A stretch of 64,000 nt of DNA from NCBI RefSeq assembly GCF_023555055.1, contig NZ_JAMJPL010000002.1, positions 248,001-312,000 of the forward strand, read 5' to 3'. The stretch's first letter is position 1. The number at the start of each line of letters is the position of its first letter. This DNA is from Marinobacter sp. ATCH36. Lineage in GTDB: Bacteria; Pseudomonadota; Gammaproteobacteria; Pseudomonadales; Oleiphilaceae. Of the stretch, positions 46,460 through 55,902 are shown one piece after another. A model generated the notes under the pieces. It worked only from the letters and a program-made list of their open reading frames with translations, was not told the DNA's origin and searched no databases. The position numbers were made by a program, and so were the translations under genes.

Positions 46460-47947
46460 TCAGTGCCCCATTAGCTGATCGACGGCGTCGGGTTTGTCAT
46501 GCACCCCGAAGCGGTCAACGATGGTGGCACTGGCTTCATTCAGCCCGATGATCTCAACCTCGGCGCCCTCGCGGCGGAACTTGATCACCGCTTTGTCCAG
46601 GGCACCCACCGCAGTAATATCCCAGAAGTGCGCCCGGGTCAGATCAATGACCACATTATCCACTGCTTCCTTAAAATCAAAGGATTCCGTGAATTTTTCT
46701 GAGGAACTGAAGAATACCTGCCCGACCACGTTATAGGTGCGGGTATCGGACGCTTCGTCAAATTCGGAGGTCACCAGCATGTAGTGGCCCACCTTGTTGG
46801 CGAAGAACAATGCTGCCAGCAGAACGCCCGCCAGAACGCCGTAGGCGAGGTTATGGGTTGCCACAACCACGATAACGGTAACCACCATAACGATGTTGGT
46901 GGACAGCGGATGCTCCCTCAGGTTCTTGATAGACCCCCAACTGAAGGTACCGATGGCAACCATGAGCATGACCGCAACCAGTGCCGCCATGGGGATCTGC
47001 ACCAGCCACTGATCCAGCACCAGCACCATAAGCAGCAGGAAGACACCCCCCGCCAGAGTGGACAGGCGGGTACGGCCACCGGATTTGATGTTGATGATGG
47101 ACTGGCCAATCATCGCGCAACCAGCCATGCCGCCCAACAGGCCGGAACCGATGTTGGCAATACCCTGGCCCTTGCACTCGCGGTTGCGATCGCTTTTGGT
47201 GTCAGTCAGATCATCCACGATGGTCGCTGTCATCATCGACTCCAGCAGACCCACGACTGTCAGCGCCACTGCGTAAGGCAGGATAATCATCAGGGTTTCC
47301 AGATTCAGTGGCACGTCCGGCCACAGGAAGATCGGCAGGGTGTCCGGCAATTGCCCCATGTCACCCACAGTACGAATGTCGATATTATAGATCATCGCAA
47401 AAGCCGTAAGCGCAACAATACAGATCAGCGGTGAGGGAATGGCACGACCCACGAACGGAATCAGCGGAAACAGGTAGATAATGCCCAGCCCGGCCGCAGT
47501 CATGGCGTACACATGCCAGGTAACGTTGGTCAACTCAGGCAACTGGGCCATAAAAATCAGGATCGCCAGAGCGTTCACAAATCCGGTGACCACCGAGCGG
47601 GACACAAACCGCATCAGGCTGCCGAGCTTCAGAAAGCCGGCAATTATCTGCAACAGGCCGGTAAGCAGCGTAGCCGCCAGCAGGTATTCAAGGCCGTGTT
47701 CCTTGACCAGTGTCACCATCAGCAACGCCATGGCACCCGTAGCTGCCGTGATCATGCCTTTGCGGCTGCCCACGAAGGCAATTACTACGCTGATACAGAA
47801 CGATGCGTACAGGCCCACTTTCGGGTCTACACCGGCAATAATGGAGAAGGCAATCGCCTCGGGAATCAGCGCCAGCGCCACCACAATACCGGCGAGCAAA
47901 TCGCCCTTTATATTGGAGAGCCAGTCGGCTTTAAGCGTGTTTAACAT
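46460..47947 (-). CDS. SulP family anion transporter with STAS domain
   Basis: A 495-aa SLC26/SulP protein: 14-segment transmembrane core (about residues 10-385) with the family sequences [18 protein letters not shown] and [20 protein letters not shown], and a C-terminal cytoplasmic STAS domain (about 395-490, containing [21 protein letters not shown]). Members carry sulfate, bicarbonate or dicarboxylates. Placement 34 nt after nhaB suggests sodium-dependent bicarbonate (BicA-like) or another anion; this is inference. Confidence 0.92.
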   Translation of the reverse strand: MLNTLKADWLSNIKGDLLAGIVVALALIPEAIAFSIIAGVDPKVGLYASFCISVVIAFVGSRKGMITAATGAMALLMVTLVKEHGLEYLLAATLLTGLLQIIAGFLKLGSLMRFVSRSVVTGFVNALAILIFMAQLPELTNVTWHVYAMTAAGLGIIYLFPLIPFVGRAIPSPLICIVALTAFAMIYNIDIRTVGDMGQLPDTLPIFLWPDVPLNLETLMIILPYAVALTVVGLLESMMTATIVDDLTDTKSDRNRECKGQGIANIGSGLLGGMAGCAMIGQSIINIKSGGRTRLSTLAGGVFLLLMVLVLDQWLVQIPMAALVAVMLMVAIGTFSWGSIKNLREHPLSTNIVMVVTVIVVVATHNLAYGVLAGVLLAALFFANKVGHYMLVTSEFDEASDTRTYNVVGQVFFSSSEKFTESFDFKEAVDNVVIDLTRAHFWDITAVGALDKAVIKFRREGAEVEIIGLNEASATIVDRFGVHDKPDAVDQLMGH

Positions 47948-47981
47948 ATTTGAGATCCAGTCAATTCATTGAAGGGAGAAA

Positions 47982-49487
47982 TTATAGAAAGTTGATGACC
48001 GCCAGCAGACCAACGGATCCGAGGACGATGGTATAGGGAAAAGCCATAATCACCATGCGACCGTACGACAGGCGAACCAGCGGTGCGATGGCGGAGGTCA
48101 GCAGGAACAGGAACGCCGCCTGGCCGTTCGGCGTCGCAACGCTGGGCAGGTTAGTGCCGGTATTGATGGCAACGGCCAGATCCTGGAAGTGGGCGCGGGA
48201 TATAACACCAGCGTCCAGCGCCTGCTTGATTTCACTGATGTAAACAGTGGCGACAAAGACATTGTCGCTGATCATCGACAGAATTCCGTTCGCCACGAAA
48301 AACATGGCCGGCTGATGGACTTCCGGCTGGGCCAGCACAAAGTCGATCACCGGCTTGAACAGGTGCTGCTCATGAATTACCGCCACCACGGCAAAAAACA
48401 CCACCAGTAAGGAGGTGAAAGGCAGGGATTCCTGAAACGCTTTGCCAATCTGATGCTCGTCGGTCACACCGGTGAACGAGGTAATAAGGATAATGACCAG
48501 CAGCCCGATCAGCCCCACCTCGGCAATATGGAATGCAAGCCCGATCACCAGAACAACAGCGGCCGCCGCCTGAATCCAAAGGGCCGCCTGATCAGCCTTG
48601 GTACGCTTTTCACGCTCGTTATCCGCGAAGTCTTCCAGCACCCGGCGAACGGGTTTGGGCAGCCGGGCGCCATAGCCAAACCAGCGCAGCTTCTCGAGAC
48701 ACCAGCAGGTAAACAGGCCAGCAACCAGAACCGGCAGACTGATCGGTGCCATTCGCTGGAAAAATTCGGCAAAGTTCCAGCCCACCACTTTCGCAATCAG
48801 CAGGTTCTGGGGCTCTCCCACCATGGTCGCGACCCCACCGAGTGCGGTACCAATGGCGCCATGCATCAGCAGGCTACGAAGAAAGGCGCGAAATTCCTCC
48901 AGGTCTTCACGGTGCAACTCCACCACATGTTCATCGCTGTGGGCATTGTGGGTACCGTGCTGGTACCCCTTGCCAGAAGCCACCTTGTGGTAAACCGAAT
49001 AGAATCCCACCGCCACGCTGATAATAACGGCGGTTACCGTCAAGGCATCGAGAAAGGCCGATAACAGTGCGGCAGCTGCACAGAACAGCATGGAAAGCGC
49101 CGACTTTGAGCGCACGCCTACCAGAATCTGGGTAAACGTAACCAGCAGCAGCTCTTTCATGAAATAGATGCCGGCGACCATGAACATCAGCAACAGAATG
49201 ACCGGCAGGTTTACGAGCACCTCGTGGTAGACAGCATCCGGTGTAGCCAGCCCGATCAGCAATGCTTCGACAGCCAACAGTCCGCCTGGAAGCAGCGGAT
49301 AACATTTCAGCGCCATGGCCAGGGTGAAAATGAACTCCCCTACCAGGAACCAGCCAGCCGTCGCCGGACCAAGCAACCAGACGATGAGAGGATTGACGAT
49401 CAGAAACAGGACAATAACCTGCTTGTACCAGACAGGCGCGTTGCCAAGAAAATTGTGGGTAAAACCTGAGATAACTGTTTTGGGCAT
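47982..49487 (-). CDS. nhaB: Na+/H+ antiporter NhaB
   Basis: A 501-aa multipass antiporter exporting Na+ in exchange for H+. The start [26 protein letters not shown] matches the NhaB N-terminus (NFLG-x-P-x-WYK), so I chose ATG 49487; the frame is open further up but only as a non-conserved tail. Length fits NhaB (about 500 aa). It leads the operon nhaB-sulP-usp-PLD. The 286-nt divergent region upstream (49488-49773) holds a short TAACC/GGTTA inverted pair (49706-49724) and no element I could name. Confidence 0.93.
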   Translation of the reverse strand: MPKTVISGFTHNFLGNAPVWYKQVIVLFLIVNPLIVWLLGPATAGWFLVGEFIFTLAMALKCYPLLPGGLLAVEALLIGLATPDAVYHEVLVNLPVILLLMFMVAGIYFMKELLLVTFTQILVGVRSKSALSMLFCAAAALLSAFLDALTVTAVIISVAVGFYSVYHKVASGKGYQHGTHNAHSDEHVVELHREDLEEFRAFLRSLLMHGAIGTALGGVATMVGEPQNLLIAKVVGWNFAEFFQRMAPISLPVLVAGLFTCWCLEKLRWFGYGARLPKPVRRVLEDFADNEREKRTKADQAALWIQAAAAVVLVIGLAFHIAEVGLIGLLVIILITSFTGVTDEHQIGKAFQESLPFTSLLVVFFAVVAVIHEQHLFKPVIDFVLAQPEVHQPAMFFVANGILSMISDNVFVATVYISEIKQALDAGVISRAHFQDLAVAINTGTNLPSVATPNGQAAFLFLLTSAIAPLVRLSYGRMVIMAFPYTIVLGSVGLLAVINFL

Positions 49488-49773
49488 TGTGAACCGGACG
49501 ACGTGAGACGAAAACTCGGAGACAATAGGACCCGTGGTACTCACCGGAAGCGAATACAGGCTATTGGCTCAAGGAATTAACCTGGAGGGCGCGCAGAGCG
49601 CTATGGCGGAGTGATCGTCGGGAAGGTCGCGAAGACGTTCATTAGAGTAAGTTCATAGGCTGTTAAATTAAGGCGGCGAAGCTTACCAGAACGGCTCCGG
49701 GAAAGTAACCGACATTGCGGGTTATTCTTAGTTTCCTAAACAAATATGGCACACAAATGTACTATTCGGATTT

Positions 49774-51012
49774 ATGAACTATCCAGCTTTCATGAGAGAG
49801 AACCCCTCGCTGGCTGCGTTCGCTTTTCTGGCGACGGCCACGTCGGGTTTTGGGCAAACCTTCTTTATCTCGGTGTTTGGTAGCGGTATCCGCGAGAGTT
49901 TTGATCTCGCTAACAGCACCTATGGCCTGACCTATGGCCTGGCCACTCTCCTTTCCGCTGCACTGCTGCTGAAAGCGGGGCCGCTGGCGGATCGCTGGTC
50001 GGTGCAGTCGGTAACCCTTCTGGCGGTGGGAATGCTGGCCGCCGGCTGCCTGCTGATCGGGCTGGCACCGGGCTGGGCGATGCTGATCCCGGGTTTTCTG
50101 CTGGCCCGTTTTGGAGGCCAGGCGATGTTGTCCCACATTGGCATGACCGTCGCGGGCCGGTACTTCAACCAGAGCCGGGGCCGCATCATGGCACTCACAG
50201 CCGCAGGCTTTCCGGTCGCTGAGGCAACACTACCCGCTGCCGGAGGTCTTATCCTGGTGTGGGGTGGCTGGCGCCTGCCCTGGTTCATTGCCGCCGGCAT
50301 TCTCATCGTCCTGGCGCTGCCCGCATTATTGCTGCTGGCACGTAAGGCCGCTCACCCCTCACGGGTGGCCAATACTGACAGCAGCGAGACAACAGGAGGT
50401 TTCAGCCGGGCCGAAGCCCTGCGGGACCCCGGCTTTTATCAGATTCTGCCGGCAGCCCTGGCGGTGCCCTTTTCGGTAACAGCCATGCTGTTTCACCAAT
50501 CCGCGGTTGCAGACCTTCGTGACTGGCCTGCGGAAAGAGTGGCCATGGCGTTCACCGGTTTCGCGGCCGGACATCTCGTCAGCCTGTTTTTCGCCGGCTC
50601 GCTGGTTGACCGTGTGGGAGCACAGCGGGCCTTGTCTATTGGACTGATACCTATTTTCAGCGGTCTGCTGGTGCTCGCATTGACCGACAGCCTCTGGACG
50701 CCCAATATCTACCTTGCTCTTACCGGTGTTAGCCTGGGATGCATCGGTGCCGCCGGCGGAGCAATCTGGCCAGAGCGGTATGGTGCGCGTCATATAGGGG
50801 CCATTCGTTCTGTGGCGCAGGCATCGATGGTATTTTCGACCGCTCTCTCACCGATCCTGATTGGCCTGATGCTGGACGCCGGGCTGGCAGCCGGAAGTAT
50901 TGCGGGTACACTGGCCGTGGTCATCGCGCTGTGCGCAATACTTGCTACAACGGCGAAAAAACCTGTTCAGGCATCGGCAAATGCACAACCTGGTGGAACC
51001 CGATCATCATGA
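49774..51012 (+). CDS. Major facilitator superfamily transporter
   Basis: A 412-aa MFS protein with 12 predicted helices. The loop 2-3 motif is weak (GPLADRWSVQSV) and the second-half equivalent is FAGSLVDRVGAQRAL. It resembles the OxlT/nitrate-nitrite or multidrug-like branches, but the substrate is not predictable. The ATG overlaps nothing upstream. Its TGA overlaps the start of the DksA-like gene by 4 nt (ATGA), so both are made together. Confidence 0.82.
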   Translation: MNYPAFMRENPSLAAFAFLATATSGFGQTFFISVFGSGIRESFDLANSTYGLTYGLATLLSAALLLKAGPLADRWSVQSVTLLAVGMLAAGCLLIGLAPGWAMLIPGFLLARFGGQAMLSHIGMTVAGRYFNQSRGRIMALTAAGFPVAEATLPAAGGLILVWGGWRLPWFIAAGILIVLALPALLLLARKAAHPSRVANTDSSETTGGFSRAEALRDPGFYQILPAALAVPFSVTAMLFHQSAVADLRDWPAERVAMAFTGFAAGHLVSLFFAGSLVDRVGAQRALSIGLIPIFSGLLVLALTDSLWTPNIYLALTGVSLGCIGAAGGAIWPERYGARHIGAIRSVAQASMVFSTALSPILIGLMLDAGLAAGSIAGTLAVVIALCAILATTAKKPVQASANAQPGGTRSS

Positions 51013-51344
51013 ATAAAACCGAATTGCAGAAGTTCAAAAAACTGTTGCTTGATTGGCGGGACGACCTGCAATCAACCAGCGAAGTGAGGGAAGAAGGCAG
51101 TGGCACCGTTCACCTGGACCAGCAGAGCGTGGGTCGGCTGTCGCGAATGGATGCGCTCCAGGGTCAGGCGCTGGCCAAAGCAGGCAAGCAACGCGCCGAA
51201 CTGCAACTGCGGCAGATTGAAGCCGCCCTCACCCGAATCGACAACGACGATTATGGCGACTGCATGGAATGCGGTGAACCCATCAATCCCAAACGCCTGG
51301 AAATTGACCCTACCGTGCTCTATTGCATTGAGTGCGCACGCTAG
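51009..51344 (+). CDS. DksA/TraR-type zinc-finger protein
   Basis: A 111-aa protein with an N-terminal coiled coil (5-75) and a C4 zinc finger (Cys85, Cys88, Cys106, Cys109). It would reach into the RNA polymerase secondary channel as DksA and TraR do, though it is shorter than housekeeping DksA (about 150 aa), so it is a paralog. It starts inside the end of the MFS gene (ATGA overlap) and ends 12 nt before the convergent argO. The specific trigger is unknown. Confidence 0.88.
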   Translation: MNKTELQKFKKLLLDWRDDLQSTSEVREEGSGTVHLDQQSVGRLSRMDALQGQALAKAGKQRAELQLRQIEAALTRIDNDDYGDCMECGEPINPKRLEIDPTVLYCIECAR

Positions 51345-51356
51345 CCGTCAGGCCCT

Positions 51357-51977
51357 TTACATGGCCGGGCCAGATAACCCGTTGCTGGCGAGGTGAAAGG
51401 CAATCACAGCCATCATCGAACCAATGACTCCGTCGATAAACCGCCATGCCCTGGGGCTGGCCAGCCAGGGCGAAAGCGCCGCACCACCGAATGCCAGCAA
51501 GCCGAACCACAGCACTGAGGCGCTGCTGGCACCCGCAACAAACACCGCCGGGCTTTCCTGCTGTGCTCCAATGGCGGGAATCAGCAACAGGGTATCGAGA
51601 TAGACCTGAGGGTTCAGCAACGTGACTGCCAGGGTCGTCAATACCACCACTTGAACGCTGGTTGCCGCCGGTGCATCGGCACCCAGGCCCTGCCTCCCTT
51701 TTACCACCCTGTAGAACGCCACCACCGCCAGCCAGCCCAGAAACGCCACCCCAAGCCAGCGCAGAACATCCAGCGCTTCCGGCACCGCCATCAGCGCTGC
51801 GTTAACACCGAACATCCCGGCGGTGAACAGCAGTATGTCTGCGGTCATGCAGATGCCCGCGCAATACCAATGGTGTTCCCGGCGTATTGCCTGGCCGAGG
51901 ATATAAGCATTCTGTGCTCCGATGGCAATGATGATACCGCCACACACAATCAGCCCTGTGAGATAGCTTGTCAGCAT
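51357..51977 (-). CDS. argO: LysE/ArgO family arginine/lysine exporter
   Basis: A 206-aa inner-membrane exporter with about six helices; GGIIIAIGAQNAYILGQAIRREH contains the LysE/ArgO GAQNA signature. Divergent from an ArgP-type LysR gene with an 83-nt shared promoter, the classical argO/argP pair in which ArgP activates argO when arginine or its analogues are abundant. ATG start with GGGAG upstream. Confidence in the exact substrate is moderate. Confidence 0.9.
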   Translation of the reverse strand: MLTSYLTGLIVCGGIIIAIGAQNAYILGQAIRREHHWYCAGICMTADILLFTAGMFGVNAALMAVPEALDVLRWLGVAFLGWLAVVAFYRVVKGRQGLGADAPAATSVQVVVLTTLAVTLLNPQVYLDTLLLIPAIGAQQESPAVFVAGASSASVLWFGLLAFGGAALSPWLASPRAWRFIDGVIGSMMAVIAFHLASNGLSGPAM

Positions 51978-52060
51978 ACTTCCCTCCCGATTTGCTGGAA
52001 GCTTACCCGGACAGCGCTATACTTAAAAATCATAAACTTTATATCCCATGAATTTTTCTT

Positions 52061-52951
52061 ATGCTGGATTACAAGCTGCTTCAGGCACTGGCCGCCGTTG
52101 TCGAGAATGGTGGATTCGAACGCGCCGGCGAATTACTCGGGCTTACCCAATCCGCCGTATCGCAACGCATCAAGTCGCTCGAGATCCGCCTGGGCCAGCC
52201 AGTACTTGTAAGGCACCCGGAGCTTCGGGCAACGCCGGCTGGCAACAAGTTGCTCAACCATTTCCAGCAAGTACAACTGCTGGAAAAGGATTTGCGCAAC
52301 ACCATCCCCGCTCTGGCCGAGGATACGACACGCCTGCGGATTGCCGTCAATGCCGACAGCCTGGCCACCTGGTGGGCTTCCGTCATCGGGGACTTTTGCA
52401 GTGATGAAGGTGTGCTTTTGGACCTGGTCATTGAGGACCAGGATGTGGGGCTGAAACGAATGCGCGATGGTGATGTTGCCGCCTGCCTGTGTAGCAGCAG
52501 TCAGCCTGTCGCCGGGGGACGCTGTGTAGCACTGGGAGAAATGATCTATATGCCACTGGCAACGCCCCGGTACGTTCGTCGATTCTTCCGCGACGGAATC
52601 ACGCCCGATGCATTTGCCACTTCACCTGCCATTGTGTTCGGCCCGAATGACCAGCTTCAGCATCGGTTCTTGGCCGGTTGCGGCTACCATGGCCGCTTCC
52701 CCTATCACCTTTGCCCTTCCTCTGAAGGCTTTGTTCAGCTTGCAAGGGCCGGCATGGGCTACGGTATGATTCCCGTTGTACAGGCCCGAAAATCGCTGGA
52801 AGACGGCAGTCTGGTAAACATTGCTCCGGGCCATGAGCTGGCAGTACCGCTTTACTGGCATTTCTGGCGCCACAGCGGAACATTGCTCAAGCGCCTGACA
52901 ACCACCCTTGAAGGGGCCTTCACACCCGATAACGGAATACTCCATGGATGA
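52061..52951 (+). CDS. argP: LysR family regulator ArgP
   Basis: A 296-aa LysR-type regulator. The helix-turn-helix is at about residues 17-45 (GGFERAGELLGLTQSAVSQRIKSLE), and the LDYKLLQALAAVVENGGFERA start is typical of ArgP/IciA. It controls the divergent argO in response to lysine and arginine. The end overlaps the start of the MgtC/DUF4010 gene by 8 nt, so the two are translated together. Confidence 0.92.
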   Translation: MLDYKLLQALAAVVENGGFERAGELLGLTQSAVSQRIKSLEIRLGQPVLVRHPELRATPAGNKLLNHFQQVQLLEKDLRNTIPALAEDTTRLRIAVNADSLATWWASVIGDFCSDEGVLLDLVIEDQDVGLKRMRDGDVAACLCSSSQPVAGGRCVALGEMIYMPLATPRYVRRFFRDGITPDAFATSPAIVFGPNDQLQHRFLAGCGYHGRFPYHLCPSSEGFVQLARAGMGYGMIPVVQARKSLEDGSLVNIAPGHELAVPLYWHFWRHSGTLLKRLTTTLEGAFTPDNGILHG

Positions 52952-54224
52952 AGTAACCAGTCAGTTTATCGTTGACAACCAGACCACGCTGAACCTGGCC
53001 ATTGCCCTGCTGCTGGGTGCCATTATCGGTCTGGAGCGCGGGTGGGACGCCCGCGCCCAGGCGTCCGGCGAGCGCATTGCAGGTATTCGAACCTTTGCCC
53101 TCATTGGCCTGCTAGGGGGCGTTGCCGCGCTGCTGGCAAAGGAAGTCACTGAATGGGCATTTCCGGTATTGCTCATCAGTGTGGTTGCCATTGCCCTGGT
53201 AGCCTTCAGTGAGCGCCTCGCCCATATCCGTAACTTCAGCATCACCGGCACCATCGGCATGGTTCTCACCTTCTGTTATGGCGCAATTGCCGTAGCCGTG
53301 GACCCGGCAATCGCTACCGGTGCTGCTGTGGTTACAGCGCTGATTCTGGATAACAAGAAGGAAATTCATGGGCTGGTCGACAAACTTCAGGCACACGAGC
53401 TGGATGCAGCGCTGAAGCTGCTGGTGATCTCGGTGGTCCTGCTGCCACTGCTGCCCAATGAAGACCTGGGCCCGGGCGGCGTTCTAAACCCCCGGGAAAT
53501 CTGGTGGATGGTCGTGCTGATCGCTTCGGTTTCTTTTGTCGGTTATTTTGCCATCCGGCTGGCCGGCACCAGCAAAGGCATTCTGTTTACCAGTCTGTTC
53601 GCGGGACTGAGCTCGTCAACTGCCCTTACCCTCCATTACGCCAGGCAGTCGACAGTCTCGCCGGAAGTCAGCCCGCAGTTCGCCAGCGGTATTCTGATCG
53701 CCTGCGGTACCATGTTCCCCCGCATCCTGATCTATTGCGCCCTTATCAACCCGGCGCTGCTACCCAGCCTGGTATGGCCCGTTGTTGTGATGACCCTGTT
53801 GCTGTACGTGCCCGCACTCATCATCTGGAAACGACACCAGGGGCGCCTGGAGGTAAGCCGCCCGGAACTCACCCAGAATCCTCTGGACCTGAAATCCGCG
53901 ATGGTTTTCGGCCTGTTACTGGTGGCCATACTCCTGCTGGGAGAATTCCTGCAGGAGTGGCTGGGAGACCTGGGTATTTATATGCTTGCCGCCACGTCTG
54001 GCGTTGCCGACGTAGACGCTATCACTCTTTCACTGACACGCATGTCACAGGACTCTCTTGCCCTGCAAACGGCCGTCATTGGCATTGTGATTGCGGCAGC
54101 TACCAATAACCTGGTGAAGTCAGGTATCGCCGGTGCCATCGGCCGAAAAGAGCTGGGAATACGGGTTGCAGGCCCTATGGTGCTATCCCTGGTTGCCGGA
54201 CTGACAGTCGCATGGTTGCAGTAA
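52944..54224 (+). CDS. MgtC/SapB-DUF4010 membrane protein
   Basis: A 426-aa membrane protein: the N-terminal MgtC/SapB domain (LLLGAIIGLERGWDARAQASGERIAGIRTFALIG, residues about 20-50) is fused to a DUF4010 helical part with about 8 more helices. Its function is unknown; the MgtC domain is linked to growth in low magnesium and to ATPase control in other bacteria. I start it at ATG 52944 because the frame upstream would begin with TTG inside argP. Coupled to argP; convergent with alkB, six nt apart. Confidence 0.82.
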   Translation: MDEVTSQFIVDNQTTLNLAIALLLGAIIGLERGWDARAQASGERIAGIRTFALIGLLGGVAALLAKEVTEWAFPVLLISVVAIALVAFSERLAHIRNFSITGTIGMVLTFCYGAIAVAVDPAIATGAAVVTALILDNKKEIHGLVDKLQAHELDAALKLLVISVVLLPLLPNEDLGPGGVLNPREIWWMVVLIASVSFVGYFAIRLAGTSKGILFTSLFAGLSSSTALTLHYARQSTVSPEVSPQFASGILIACGTMFPRILIYCALINPALLPSLVWPVVVMTLLLYVPALIIWKRHQGRLEVSRPELTQNPLDLKSAMVFGLLLVAILLLGEFLQEWLGDLGIYMLAATSGVADVDAITLSLTRMSQDSLALQTAVIGIVIAAATNNLVKSGIAGAIGRKELGIRVAGPMVLSLVAGLTVAWLQ

Positions 54225-54230
54225 GGCGGG

Positions 54231-54881
54231 TTAACGTGCCCGCCGGAAGGTCAGGTTGTATCGATAAACGCCCGTCAGGGGGTGATGATTGGCTTTAAGG
54301 GTCAGTACACCGTGATATCGCAACCGCGCCGGGCCACCCCAGACCACCACATCCCCGTGCTCCAGCAGCACTCGCTGCGGTCGGTCACTGCGCCGCGTGC
54401 CACCGAACTGAAAGGTTACTGGCGTGCCCAGAGATACCGAAACGATGGGCTGACCAAAATCATCTTCGTCTTTATCCTGATGAAGCCCCATTTTTGCGCC
54501 CGTGGAATAACGGTTCACCAGGCAGGAATCCGGCTCGAACCCGGCATAACCGGCCTTCGCGGCGGCTTCGGCCGCCAGGGTATGGAACAATTCCGGCATT
54601 CCAGGCCATGAGGACCCGTAAACCGGGTCCTGCTGTTGGTAACGATACCCCTGCGCATCCGTCACCCAGCCCCAGTCACCGCAACAGGTCATGGCGACGG
54701 ACATGGTGTGGCCGCCCGGCGTTTTCATCTGTCGGAACGGCGCCTGGTCCGCCACTTGCTCAATTTCCTTCAATAGTTCAGCATCTCTGACGCTGGCAAA
54801 CCGGCGCAAAACAACCGCCCCCTCGCAAATAGGTTCGGCCCAGGGTTCCGGTGGTGATTGTTCGAAGAGATCGATGGTCAT
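54231..54881 (-). CDS. alkB: Alkylated-DNA dioxygenase AlkB
   Basis: A 216-aa Fe(II)/2-oxoglutarate dioxygenase that repairs 1-methyladenine and 3-methylcytosine in DNA. The metal triad His134-x-Asp136...His190 and the late Arg pair (208 and 214, the second in FRR) that binds 2-oxoglutarate are present, with NRYSTGAKMGLHQDKDE in the conserved segment. No Ada box is visible upstream and no ada gene is in the window. Divergent from djlA. Confidence 0.93.
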   Translation of the reverse strand: MTIDLFEQSPPEPWAEPICEGAVVLRRFASVRDAELLKEIEQVADQAPFRQMKTPGGHTMSVAMTCCGDWGWVTDAQGYRYQQQDPVYGSSWPGMPELFHTLAAEAAAKAGYAGFEPDSCLVNRYSTGAKMGLHQDKDEDDFGQPIVSVSLGTPVTFQFGGTRRSDRPQRVLLEHGDVVVWGGPARLRYHGVLTLKANHHPLTGVYRYNLTFRRAR

Positions 54882-54938
54882 GGTTTTTTCAGCCCCGTAT
54901 ACTTCGCGCAGTTTTAAACTTTTGAAAAGGACACTGTC

Positions 54939-55709
54939 ATGTTCGGTCTGTTTATTGGCGGTTTGATCGGCTATCTGTTTGGCCGCTTTCCCGGATTGCT
55001 GATTGGTGCAATAGCGGGCGCGCTACTCACACGTTATATCAAGAGCCGCCTGTTTCAGAAACTGCGCAACGTACAGACGGATTTTCTGGAGTCAGTGTTT
55101 GCAGTGATGGGCGCCCTGTGCAAGGCCGATGGTGTTGTTACCCGCGACGAAATCCAGGTGGCAGAAGGCCTGTTCGATCGCTTTCGCCTGTCCGGCGAGC
55201 ACCGGGAACGTGCCAAAGCTGCCTTCAATCGGGGCAAGGCAGACGACTTTGACCTGGATGCGGAACTGCAGCATTTTCTGAAAGTCAGTGGTCGTCAACC
55301 CTCGCTGCTACAGATGTTCCTGCAGGTTCAGGTGTCTGCGGTTGCGGCTGATGGCGTGGTGCACCCTGCCGAACACGAGATGCTGGTGCGTATCGCCCGG
55401 GGCCTGGGGCTCCCGGAGGCCCAGGTGGACCAACTGGAAGCCATGCTGCGTGGCGCCCACGCCGGCCAGTCCGGCGCGTCCGGCCAGGCATCATCCGCCA
55501 GCCAGATCGACGATGCCTACAAGGCGCTGGGCGTATCACCCTCGGCAAGTGATGCCGAAATCAAGAAAGCCTATCGTAAACTGATGAGTGAAAATCATCC
55601 GGACAAACTGGCAGGCCGCGGCCTACCGGAGAGCATGCGGGAAATGGCGGAAGAACGCACCCGGGAGATCAGCCATGCCTACGACGTCATCAAGGAAGCC
55701 CGCAAGTAA
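54939..55709 (+). CDS. djlA: Membrane-anchored DnaJ-like co-chaperone DjlA
   Basis: A 256-aa type III DnaJ protein. An N-terminal membrane segment (about 1-31, with [18 protein letters not shown]) is followed by a TerB-like domain (about 45-155) and a C-terminal J domain with His220-Pro221-Asp222. It stimulates DnaK at the membrane. AAAGGA lies 8 nt before the ATG. The order of domains and length match the family. Confidence 0.94.
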   Translation: MFGLFIGGLIGYLFGRFPGLLIGAIAGALLTRYIKSRLFQKLRNVQTDFLESVFAVMGALCKADGVVTRDEIQVAEGLFDRFRLSGEHRERAKAAFNRGKADDFDLDAELQHFLKVSGRQPSLLQMFLQVQVSAVAADGVVHPAEHEMLVRIARGLGLPEAQVDQLEAMLRGAHAGQSGASGQASSASQIDDAYKALGVSPSASDAEIKKAYRKLMSENHPDKLAGRGLPESMREMAEERTREISHAYDVIKEARK

Positions 55710-55902
55710 TAATGTCGAGACTATAGCCGGTTCAGAGCCAGCAGAGCACTCGCCTGCGAAAATAACGGACCAGTGGCTCGGCAAATGTATCGAAACTATC
55801 CAGAAATACCATTGAACTCACTATTTGTGGCGATTGTGGCCGAATTCAAGCTTATAGCCTGTCAAGCTGAGTGAAAACGAGATATTACAGGGAGTACCAG
55901 CC

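Noticed and set aside
49488..49773. Possible ion-sensing riboswitch in the nhaB leader
   Set aside because: The leader could be long enough, but I could not match it to any sodium, lithium or pH element I know. A covariance-model scan against nhaA-I and DUF1646 motifs would settle it.
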